In this document: piece after piece, positions 34,656 through 41,917 of the stretch | Numbering within the stretch: position 1 is the first letter of the stretch | Layout of the letters: each line of letters starts with the position of its first letter | Assembly (NCBI GenBank): GCA_943370025.1 | Contig: CALRPI020000012.1 | Coordinates: 23,212 to 87,211, forward strand | Direction of reading: 5' to 3' | DNA from: JAAUUE01 sp943370025 | Lineage (GTDB): Bacteria; Cyanobacteriota; Cyanobacteriia; Cyanobacteriales; JAAUUE01 | Length of the DNA: 64,000 nt | Translations under genes and position numbers: made by a program | Notes under the pieces: generated by a model | Told to the model about the DNA's origin: nothing | The model's database searches: none | The model's input: the letters and a program-made list of their open reading frames with translations, nothing else

Positions 34656-35438
34656 ATGAAGCGAAGACAATTAATTAAATACGCAGGCGCAGGTTTTCTT
34701 TCAGCACTGACCGTGGCGGGTAGTCGGCAAGTGGCACAGGCACAGCCTAGACCAGCAATTGGGAATCTAACCTTGCAATGGCTGGGGCATACTTGCTTTT
34801 TGATTAGTGGCAATGGAATGCGAGTTTTGGCTAACCCTTTTCGGACTGTCGGTTGTACCGCCGGATATCGCTTGCCCCAGATCAGCGCCGATTTAGTGAT
34901 TGCTAGTAGTTTGTTGTTTGATGAAGGGGCGGTCGATCGCATTCCTAGCGGCACGAGAATTTTGACCGAGCCGGGATTGTATCAGCTACCGGGAATGCAG
35001 ATGCAAGGGATTAGCGTGGTCAAAGACCGCATCGGTGGGAGAAGATTTGGGCGAAACGTGGCTTGGCGCTGGACTCAATCAGGAATCAATATTCTCCACT
35101 TGGGGGCATTAGCTTCCCCGATCGAAGCAGAGCAAAAAATTCTTATGGGTCGCCCCGATGTGTTGATGATTCCCATTGGTGGGGGCACAAAAGCCTATAC
35201 TGCCCAAGAAGCTAGGGCAGCGATCGCCGTCCTCGAACCTAAAGTAATTATTCCCACCCATTTCCGCACCCAAGCCGCCGATGCCGCTGCTTGTGATATT
35301 GCCGCCGTGGATGAATTTCTGACCACCATGGCGGGGACAACTATTCAACAAAGTGGTAGTGATACGATTAACCTCAATCAATCCAATATCCCCAGCCAAG
35401 GCTCGGTAATCATTGTGCCTAACTATCGTTTTGGTTGA
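34656..35438 (+). CDS. Tat-type MBL-fold protein with altered metal motif
   Basis: The 260-residue protein starts with a twin-arginine signal (MKRRQLIKYAGAGFLSALTV) and should be exported folded. The rest follows the metallo-beta-lactamase fold of the UlaG-like type: LTLQWLGHTCFLISGNGMRV, then a strand, then VLEPKVIIPTHFRTQ near residue 205. The zinc motif HxHxDH expected after ADLV is replaced by ADLVIASSLLFDEGAVDRIP, with no histidine. The protein may thus bind metal differently or have lost activity. It is 37 bp upstream of the pepP-like gene on the same strand. The substrate is unknown. Confidence 0.8.
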   Translation: MKRRQLIKYAGAGFLSALTVAGSRQVAQAQPRPAIGNLTLQWLGHTCFLISGNGMRVLANPFRTVGCTAGYRLPQISADLVIASSLLFDEGAVDRIPSGTRILTEPGLYQLPGMQMQGISVVKDRIGGRRFGRNVAWRWTQSGINILHLGALASPIEAEQKILMGRPDVLMIPIGGGTKAYTAQEARAAIAVLEPKVIIPTHFRTQAADAAACDIAAVDEFLTTMAGTTIQQSGSDTINLNQSNIPSQGSVIIVPNYRFG

Positions 35439-35474
35439 TGGTATAAATAAGTATCCAGCACCAGAGTAGGAATT

Positions 35475-36770
35475 ATGCAAATTACACAAACTGAGTATAG
35501 CGATCGCCGCCAGCGCTACATGGCAGCAATTGGCAACGGCACTGCCATATTTCGTAGTACCGCCAATGGGGAGAGAAATTTCCGCCAAGATAGTGATTTC
35601 TATTACCTAACTGGCTTCGATGAACCGGGGGCTGTCTTAGTTTTGGCTCCCCACCATGAGAAACATAAATTTGTTTTATTTGTCCAGCCCAAGGATCGGG
35701 ATAAGGAAATCTGGAATGGTTATCTCTATGGTGTGGAGGGGGCGAAGGAAAAGTTTGGGGCGGATGCGGTTTATCCCATGGGGGAATTAGATACAAAGCT
35801 ACCTCAATACATCCAGACAGCCGATAAAATCTATTATCGTATGGGCAGGAATGCTAGTTTTGATGGCACGATCGTCAAGCACTGGCAGACGGCACTGCGC
35901 CACTATCAAAGGAAAGGCGTGGGACCGATCGCGATCGAAGACCCCATGCCCATCCTCTCCCGACTACGGCAGGTAAAAAGTCCGGGGGAAATTGCCCTAA
36001 TGCGCCGAGCGGCAGATATAGCGGCAAAGGCTCATAACTACGCCAGAGAAATCACAGCCCCCGGCCGCTATGAGTACGAGATTGCCGCTGAGATCGAGTA
36101 TTTATTTAATAAAAGTGGCGGGGGCATTGCCTACCCCTCGATCGTCGCCTCTGGCAAAAACTCCTGCATCCTCCACTACATAGCCAATAATCAACAAATG
36201 CAGGATGGGGATCTATTGCTGATTGATGCCGGATGTAGTTATCAATACTACAACTCCGATATCACCCGGACTTTCCCCGTCAATGGCAAATTCACCGCCC
36301 CCCAGAGAGCTATCTATGAAATAGTTTTAGAGGCACAAAAACAGGCGATCGCCCAAGTCAAGCCGGGTAATTCCTATCATCAAATCCACGAGGCAGCGGT
36401 GCAGGTGATTACCGAAGGTTTAGTCGAGTTGGGTTTGCTCCGGGGCAATGTGGAAGAATTGGTCAAAGCCGAAAAATACAAACCCTTCTATATGCACAAC
36501 ACTGGTCACTGGCTAGGTTTGGATGTCCATGATACGGGAATTTATAAACGGGGTGAAGAGGGAGAACTCCTCCAGCCGGGGGAAGTTTTAACCGTGGAGC
36601 CGGGAATTTATATCGGTGCCGACCTGCAACCAGCGATCGGACAACCAGTGATCCTCGAACAATGGCTAGGGATTGGCATTCGGATTGAGGATGATGTGTT
36701 AGTCACTGAAACTGGGAATGAAGTATTAACCACTGGGGTTCCCAAATCTGTAGCCGAGATGGAACGTTAG
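35475..36770 (+). CDS. pepP: Xaa-Pro aminopeptidase (M24B)
   Basis: This enzyme removes N-terminal residues before proline. The 431-residue protein has an N-terminal creatinase-like domain (AMP_N, with RQDSDFYYLTGFDEPGAVL) and a pita-bread catalytic domain. All five metal ligands are recognisable: Asp in LLIDAGCSYQYYNSD, the following Asp of YNSDITRTF, His in MHNTGHWLGLDVHDTG, Glu in VLTVEPGIYI, and Glu in GIGIRIEDDVLVT. Length is normal for bacterial aminopeptidase P. It may be cotranscribed with the MBL-fold gene. Confidence 0.94.
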   Translation: MQITQTEYSDRRQRYMAAIGNGTAIFRSTANGERNFRQDSDFYYLTGFDEPGAVLVLAPHHEKHKFVLFVQPKDRDKEIWNGYLYGVEGAKEKFGADAVYPMGELDTKLPQYIQTADKIYYRMGRNASFDGTIVKHWQTALRHYQRKGVGPIAIEDPMPILSRLRQVKSPGEIALMRRAADIAAKAHNYAREITAPGRYEYEIAAEIEYLFNKSGGGIAYPSIVASGKNSCILHYIANNQQMQDGDLLLIDAGCSYQYYNSDITRTFPVNGKFTAPQRAIYEIVLEAQKQAIAQVKPGNSYHQIHEAAVQVITEGLVELGLLRGNVEELVKAEKYKPFYMHNTGHWLGLDVHDTGIYKRGEEGELLQPGEVLTVEPGIYIGADLQPAIGQPVILEQWLGIGIRIEDDVLVTETGNEVLTTGVPKSVAEMER

Positions 36771-36915
36771 TCTGAATAATTAATCAGCGTATGCTTAAGG
36801 ATTATTTTTAAAACAAGTTTCAGGGAAATAGCTCCATATACAGGAGTTCGATGGTTTTTTAAAGCCTGATGACTAGAGAATGGTTTTTTGGTATTTTTAA
36901 TTTGGCAATAAAATT

Positions 36916-36978
36916 ATGAGGACTGAGGGTCGTCGAAGTCCAACTCTAGGGGGCTGGTTTCGACGACCCTCACCAGCC
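36916..36978. repeat. Hairpin repeat, family P5
   Basis: GAGGACTGAGGGTCGTCGAA and GGGGCTGGTTTCGACGACCC, followed by CACCAGCC, match the array at 24480-24803. It lies in the roughly 550-bp gene-free interval after pepP, the first of four adjacent repeats. The portion 36771-36915 is AT-rich and featureless. Confidence 0.7.
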
Positions 36979-37070
36979 TTAGAAAATCCTGCACAACGTG
37001 AGAACGAAACTGTAGGGTTTCAGGGAATCTCATCGAATTCACGTCCATATACAAAATTTATATATACAGT

Positions 37071-37150
37071 AGACCTCCTGCGTGAATAGAAAATTAGGTA
37101 TGTCAAACTATTAGAAACTCGTGCTAAAAATGGATTCATGCAAGAGGTCT
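37071..37150. mobile_element. 80-bp MITE with ends matching the IS at the window edge
   Basis: Left end AGACCTCCTGCGTGAAT and right end ATTCATGCAAGAGGTCT are inverted repeats (15 of 17 positions). The left end differs at one base from AGACCTCTTGCGTGAAT at 63818-63834, which bounds an IS5-type transposase gene. The interior (37088-37133) has no coding capacity. The element is therefore a non-autonomous derivative, possibly mobilisable by that IS. Flanking bases suggest a TA or TAG duplication. Confidence 0.75.
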
Positions 37151-37153
37151 AGT

Positions 37154-37252
37154 AGTTTGAGAGTAGGTGGCTACAGCCACCCACTCTCAAACCCAACATG
37201 GATAGGACTTTCAATATTTGTGGCGTGTCTCATTTGAACGCAAAGTGCTGTA
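37154..37252. repeat. 99-bp dispersed repeat, family P4, copy 2
   Basis: About 97% identical over 99 bp to 33709-33807 in the same orientation, with only a few substitutions. It contains the GTAGGTGGCTACAGCCACCC hairpin. It directly follows the MITE and is directly followed by the 37251-37325 repeat. Confidence 0.85.
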
Positions 37253-37325
37253 AGATTTTGAATGACTTGCTGTGTAAGGGTTTAGATCAAGAAAATGGTG
37301 AAACCATTTTCTTGGTTTGGTATCA
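37251..37325. repeat. Hairpin repeat, family P7
   Basis: TAAGATTTTGAATGACTTGC followed by TGTGTAAGG, a hairpin AAGAAAATGGT / ACCATTTTCTT, then TTTGGTATCAT. The copy at 61664-61740 has the same flanks and a different hairpin core. Its right end reaches the stop codon of the minus-strand permease gene at 37323, where it could act as a terminator. Confidence 0.65.
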
Positions 37326-37955
37326 TTGGACTGATTGGTGTTTAGTGATGCTTTTTTCTAGAAGGAGTAATCCGGTATTGATCACAAGAGCTAACAAAAC
37401 TACCGAAATTACCCCTGCCCAGATTTTGTCGTAGCGATCGGTCTGGGCGATGCCATCAAACAGGAGAGTGCCTAAACCTCCAGCACCGAATTTGGCTCCA
37501 ATGGTGGCTACGGCGATCGCCACCACTGCCCCCAAGCGTAACCCAGCGAGGAATAAGGGCAAAATCAGCGGTACTTCCACCCACCACCAGCGCTGCCAGC
37601 CATTCATCCCCATCCCCTGAGCAGCTTCATAGATTTCTGGAGAAATACCCTGCAATCCTGCTACCAGATTCCGCACCAAGACCACCTGACCATACAACAC
37701 CATCGCCAGCATAACTGGATAAGCATTCAAACCTAAAATTGGTACGAAGAAAATAATCAAAGCCAAGCTAGGGATTGTGTATACAATTCCCAACAATCCC
37801 ATAACAGGAATACTGAAGCGGGGATAGTAATTAACTAGCAAGGCTAAAGGTACCGCCAACAAAACGGTGATCAGAGAAGAAACCCCCACCATTTGCAAAT
37901 GTTGCCATAGCAAGTTAGCCACTATGCCGGGATTGCTGACAACATAGCTGAGCAC
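37323..37955 (-). CDS. Osmoprotectant-type ABC transporter permease (OpuB/ProW-like)
   Basis: The 210-residue protein has about five to six membrane segments and the BPD_transp_1 EAA-type loop near 113-125 (IYEAAQGMGMNGWQRWWWVE). It closely resembles single-permease proteins of the glycine betaine/choline family. The start is GTG 37955, 7 bp after a strong AGGAGG that lies inside the 31-codon ORF immediately upstream. No ATPase or binding-protein gene is next to it, so it is an orphan here. A repeat abuts its 3' end. The ligand cannot be named. Confidence 0.88.
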   Translation of the reverse strand: MLSYVVSNPGIVANLLWQHLQMVGVSSLITVLLAVPLALLVNYYPRFSIPVMGLLGIVYTIPSLALIIFFVPILGLNAYPVMLAMVLYGQVVLVRNLVAGLQGISPEIYEAAQGMGMNGWQRWWWVEVPLILPLFLAGLRLGAVVAIAVATIGAKFGAGGLGTLLFDGIAQTDRYDKIWAGVISVVLLALVINTGLLLLEKSITKHQSVQ

Positions 37956-37958
37956 TGC

Positions 37959-38054
37959 CTAACCTCCTGCGGCAAAGGCTGCCATCACAGCAGCGGATAG
38001 CAATAATCCCGGAGTAAGTAATAAAACCAACGTGAAGAAATCGTGAGCGTTCAT
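37959..38054 (-). CDS. 31-residue membrane peptide translationally coupled to the permease
   Basis: The frame reads MNAHDFFTLVLLLTPGLLLS, then AAVMAAFAAGG and a TAG stop: a short polar head and one hydrophobic span. The stop is in frame with the permease and only 3 bp before its GTG, and the AGGAGG that starts the permease overlaps the last codons. A frame of this size too short for ordinary gene calling, yet arranged for coupling, suggests a real peptide. It may instead be the N-terminal part of an ancestral longer permease cut by a nonsense change. Its own ribosome site is weak. Confidence 0.5.
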   Translation of the reverse strand: MNAHDFFTLVLLLTPGLLLSAAVMAAFAAGG

Positions 38055-38186
38055 AGCTTTTAGGATTCAGATTAAGTAATTAGAGAATCATGTCATAATC
38101 TAACCCATAATTTAATCTATTGTAGAGAACTAAATATTTTCTTCCTGTTTAAGATGCCCTGAGAAACTTATTAATAGCCTCGGCAT

Positions 38187-38393
38187 CTAGTCTATGACTT
38201 TGATCAAACCACTTTGTAGCCCTTGATGGATCTTCTCAATTGTTTCTTTATCTTCTTGAGAAATAGTCCCTTTCGATAGTAGGGCTGACATAAAAATTTT
38301 CTGATCGGTACGATTGATGATGTGCCGGGAAGCAATATTTCTGATGACTTCTTCGGCTGTTTTCTTGGAGAAAGATGCTTGTCTAGCTGTCAT
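38187..38393 (-). CDS. Small hypothetical protein
   Basis: A 68-residue soluble, helical protein, MTARQASFSKKTAEEVIRNI...QEDKETIEKIHQGLQSGL. The ATG follows AGAGGT at 8 bp, a good site. There is no known motif. The phase (RTDQKIFMSALLSKGTISQE, then a second helix) is reminiscent of small regulators or antitoxin-like helical proteins, but I do not recognise the family. It is upstream of the permease leader by 132 bp on the same strand. Confidence 0.6.
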   Translation of the reverse strand: MTARQASFSKKTAEEVIRNIASRHIINRTDQKIFMSALLSKGTISQEDKETIEKIHQGLQSGLIKVID

Positions 38394-39042
38394 AATTATT
38401 ACCTCTAATCGTCTTACTACAAGGCGTTATTTGTAAAGTCTAACTAATAACATCATGAAGTAGTTTCATGCTTTAGATGGTGATATGACATTGAGAAATA
38501 AGTGACAATATATACTTATTATTTGTGATTAGATATTCATTCTTCCTGTGATCTCTATCACTTCTGGCAGTAAGTAAAATAACAAAAGCAAATATAAGTT
38601 AATTAATTTTAGTTGTGTTTATCTAAAAGATTTTGGCTTATCTAATGAAGAGATTTGACTGTTCTAAAATAGGCAAGACCTTTCTAGTGAAATTTTGAAA
38701 AATGGCTAAATATGGCTTGCCGATCGCAACCTTAAGAAATAATTGTTAACAAAAATATCTTATCTAATTAGGTAGAAATTGGGGAGATTTTCCTACCATA
38801 ATCGAAAGCCAAAAAGCTTACTCAGAAAGATTTCTGGGGTTATCAGTACGGATTACCGAACCAATAAAGATTTCTCAGAGAATAAATTTTATATTAACGT
38901 TACAGACAAGTGCTTAAGCCAGATTAACCCAAAAGCACGAACCTAAGTAGAACCATATATAGAACCCTAAATAGAACTTAGTTTCTTTTAATCTGCGACT
39001 AACCATTATCCATCATCTTGATTAAAGATACAGGAGGTTGTA
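38394..39042. other. Gene-free AT-rich interval upstream of the glycosyltransferase operon
   Basis: No convincing gene, tRNA or palindromic repeat is seen in these 649 bp between divergent genes. The sequence is AT-rich with several poly-A and poly-T runs, and a purine-rich ribosome site (CAGGAGG) precedes the ATG at 39043. It probably holds divergent promoters and a long leader. Confidence 0.5.
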
Positions 39043-40116
39043 ATGAGGATTGCTCAGATTGCTCCCCTTTGGGAAACCGTACCACCACCAGCCTATGGTG
39101 GGATCGAATTAGTAGTTAGCTTACTCACCGAGGAGCTAGTCCGTCGTGGTCATGAAGTAACTTTATTTGCCTCCGGCGATTCAGTTACGGCTGCCCAGTT
39201 AGAATCTGTTCACCCCCAAGCTCTGCGCCTAGATTCTCAGGTAAAAGAGTGTGGGATTTACGAGATGCTGAATCTTAGTAAAGCCTATGGCAGAGCAGCC
39301 GAGTTTGACGTTATTCACTCCCATGTCGGCTGCGGTGCTCTATCCTATGCCCCTTTGGTGAAAACGCCTACAGTGCATACTCTCCACGGAATTTTTACGG
39401 CTGACAATGAGAAAATGTTCACCTACGCTCGCCAGCAACCCTTTGTGAGCATTTCTGATTCTCAGCGAGAACCAAGGCTGGGCCTAAATTATGTGGCTAC
39501 GGTGCATAACGGCATTGATGCTAGTACCTACGAATTTCATCCCAACCCCGATCGCCCGCCCTACCTCGCATTTCTGGGCAGAATGTCTCCAGAAAAGGGA
39601 GTGCATTTGGCGATCGAGATTGCCCAGAAATCGGGTTGGCATCTGAAAATGGCGGGAAAAATAGATCCGGTCGATCAAGAGTATTTTGACCAAAAGGTAA
39701 AACCCCATATTAATGGCCAACAAATTGAGTTTTTGGGAGAAGCAAATCACCAACAAAAAAGCGTCCTCATGGGCGGGGCGGTAGCAACGCTGTTCCCAAT
39801 TACTTGGCGAGAACCTTTTGGTTTGGTGATGATTGAATCCATGGTGACGGGAACTCCAGTAATCGCTATGAATTTGGGTTCTGTTCCCGAAATCATTGCC
39901 CACGGCAAAAGTGGTTTTATCTGCTCCAGTGTGGATGAGTGCGTGGCAGCTATTGACAAGGCGGTGCGGCTCGATCGCCGTGGTTGCCATGACCATGTAC
40001 TGATGAATTTCACAGCCCAGCGAATGACCGATGGCTATGAGGCAGTTTATCGACAGTTGATGGTCGATCGCCATGCTCAGAATGGCTACCATGGCAAAGC
40101 TCTGCTGACAGTCTGA
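39043..40116 (+). CDS. Glycosyltransferase family 4
   Basis: This 357-residue GT-B enzyme has the N-terminal PPPAYGGIELVVSLLTEELV donor-lobe start (MRIAQIAPLWETVPPPAYGG). The C-terminal sugar-nucleotide domain shows FLGRMSPEKGVHLAIEIA and the EX7E motif EPFGLVMIESMVTGTPVIA. These are typical GT4 features. The acceptor and sugar are unknown. CAGGAGG precedes the ATG. It begins a block with a second GT4 gene and a debranching-type glucosidase, suggesting soluble sugar or glycogen-related synthesis. The gap to the next gene is about 400 bp and contains an inverted repeat. Confidence 0.9.
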   Translation: MRIAQIAPLWETVPPPAYGGIELVVSLLTEELVRRGHEVTLFASGDSVTAAQLESVHPQALRLDSQVKECGIYEMLNLSKAYGRAAEFDVIHSHVGCGALSYAPLVKTPTVHTLHGIFTADNEKMFTYARQQPFVSISDSQREPRLGLNYVATVHNGIDASTYEFHPNPDRPPYLAFLGRMSPEKGVHLAIEIAQKSGWHLKMAGKIDPVDQEYFDQKVKPHINGQQIEFLGEANHQQKSVLMGGAVATLFPITWREPFGLVMIESMVTGTPVIAMNLGSVPEIIAHGKSGFICSSVDECVAAIDKAVRLDRRGCHDHVLMNFTAQRMTDGYEAVYRQLMVDRHAQNGYHGKALLTV

Positions 40117-40132
40117 GTCAGTGAACAGTTAT

Positions 40133-40481
40133 CAGTTACTTGTGCTGAGCAGTTCGACAAGCTCACTGTAAGACTTATCGAAGCATCAGTAATTCATCCT
40201 TAACTGAATAACTGATAAGGCGATATCTAAAAAGATTCTGGCGGTTGAAACCGCGACTATAAGAACAAAGTCCGGATGGTGCGCGGACGAAGAAAAGTCT
40301 AAAACTTTCTGAATCTGCGTAAGCAGGTTTTGTCCCTATAGCTGCAACGACTCGACTGAGCATTGCCGATTTATCCGGCACACGTCTTTAGTAGGGGAAG
40401 GTGGGCAATGCCCACCCTACGTTTAGAGTCAGGTAACTGATTGATAACTGATGCTTCGACTTCGCTCAGCACAAGTAACTG
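40133..40481. repeat. Interval bounded by an 18-bp inverted repeat
   Basis: CAGTTACTTGTGCTGAGC at 40133-40150 and its exact complement GCTCAGCACAAGTAACTG at 40464-40481 bound about 350 bp. The interior carries a GGTTGAAACCGCGACTATAA segment related to 34510-34560. No coding frame is convincing inside it. The 14-mer ATCAGTT-type repeats are also related to 34447-34500. Confidence 0.6.
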
Positions 40482-40522
40482 ATGACTGATTGATAACTGA
40501 ATACAACTTGGAGGTTCATGAT

Positions 40523-41917
40523 ATGTACCAAGCGGATAAAGATGGTCAGTATAGACAAGCGATCGCTCTAATTTCTAACCATGCGGATCCTGCTGCCAGC
40601 ATTGGTGGCGAAGAAGCTGGGGGACAGAATGTTTATGTCCGGCAAGTCGGAGAACACTTGGCAGAATTGGGTTGGCAAGTTGATATGTTTACTCGCCGGG
40701 TTAATCCCACAGACCCTGCCATTGTCCAACACACCCCCCACTGTCGGACAATTCGCCTCTCCGCTGGTCCCGCTGAATTTGTGCCTAGGGATCAACAGTT
40801 TGGCTATATGCCGGAGTTTGTGCGATCGTTCCAAGCTTTTCAAAGTCAGCAGGGGATGGCTTATCCCTTGGTGCATAGTAATTATTGGCTTTCGGCTTGG
40901 ATTGGCTTACAATTACAAAAACAAAACGGTACCCAATTAATCCATACCTATCATTCCCTCGGAGCAGTCAAGTACCAATCGGTGCCTGAGTTGCCAGTGA
41001 TCGCCCCCACCCGTTTAGCTGTGGAGCGAGAAATTCTGGAAAATGCCCATTGTGTAGTTGCCACCAGTCCCCAAGAAATGCAGGCACTGAGAACCTTAGT
41101 TTCCCCCAGAGGACAGATTGAAATTATCCCCTGTGGCACGGATGTGAGTAACTTCCGGCTTTTGCCTAGGGCAGAGGCGAGGGCACATATTGGCGTATCG
41201 GAGCAAGATCAAGTGGTGCTTTATGTCGGCAGATTCGACCCTCGCAAAGGAATTGAAACATTTGTTCGGGCTGGGGCTTTATTGCAGTCACGGGGTCTGA
41301 AAAATCTCAAACTAGTGATTGTCGGTGGTAGCTCTCCCCATCTTGTAGATGGGTTAGAGCAAGCCCGGATTGCCGGAATTGTGGCAGAATTGGGTTTGCA
41401 AGACCAGACGATTTTTGTCGGTCAGGTTGACCATGACTCCCTGCCCTACTACTACACAGCCGCCGATGTCTGCGTTGTGCCTAGCCATTATGAACCCTTT
41501 GGCTTGGTAGCGATCGAGGCCATGGCTTGCGGAACTCCAGTGGTAGCATCCGCCGTCGGGGGATTAAATTTTACTGTAGTACCAGAAAAAACTGGACTAT
41601 TGGTGCCGCCCCAAGATGTGCCAGCCTTTGCTGATGCGATCGATCGCATCCTTTCTGATGAACTGTGGTCTAGAAAACTGAGTAAACAAGCCTCAGCCAA
41701 TGTGCATCAACGTTTTAGTTGGTCTGGGGTAGCAGTCCAACTTAGTGAACTCTACCGCCATGTTCTTGCTCAATCCCTGATGCATGATGGTCCTTGGAGT
41801 TTTCGATCGCCCATGCAAGGTGACACAACCTCAGCCCATCATCCCGCCCCCGTCCTTAGCAAAATCCCTACTCAAAAACCCTTAAGACAAACCTATGGCA
41901 GAATTAATCGAAATTAA
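40523..41917 (+). CDS. Glycosyltransferase family 4, sucrose-phosphate-synthase-like
   Basis: The start is ATG 40523, with TTGGAGG 9 bp upstream; the TTG at 40490 is not needed. The 464-residue protein has the N-terminal pattern GGEEAGGQNVYVRQVGEHLA found in sucrose synthase, sucrose-phosphate synthase and related GT4 enzymes. The C-terminal domain shows YVGRFDPRKGIETFVRAGAL and the EX7E motif EPFGLVAIEAMACGTPVVAS. It could make sucrose or another soluble glycoside. Its stop overlaps the start of the next gene by 23 bp, so the two are translated from one message. Confidence 0.88.
   Translation: MYQADKDGQYRQAIALISNHADPAASIGGEEAGGQNVYVRQVGEHLAELGWQVDMFTRRVNPTDPAIVQHTPHCRTIRLSAGPAEFVPRDQQFGYMPEFVRSFQAFQSQQGMAYPLVHSNYWLSAWIGLQLQKQNGTQLIHTYHSLGAVKYQSVPELPVIAPTRLAVEREILENAHCVVATSPQEMQALRTLVSPRGQIEIIPCGTDVSNFRLLPRAEARAHIGVSEQDQVVLYVGRFDPRKGIETFVRAGALLQSRGLKNLKLVIVGGSSPHLVDGLEQARIAGIVAELGLQDQTIFVGQVDHDSLPYYYTAADVCVVPSHYEPFGLVAIEAMACGTPVVASAVGGLNFTVVPEKTGLLVPPQDVPAFADAIDRILSDELWSRKLSKQASANVHQRFSWSGVAVQLSELYRHVLAQSLMHDGPWSFRSPMQGDTTSAHHPAPVLSKIPTQKPLRQTYGRINRN

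Noticed and set aside
37198..37434. 78-codon plus-strand frame over repeats and the permease end
   Set aside because: It runs through P4 and P7 repeat sequence and the antisense of the permease; no ribosome site.
39484..40092. 202-codon minus-strand frame within the first GT4 gene
   Set aside because: It is a shadow of the conserved glycosyltransferase; no start signals or family motifs.
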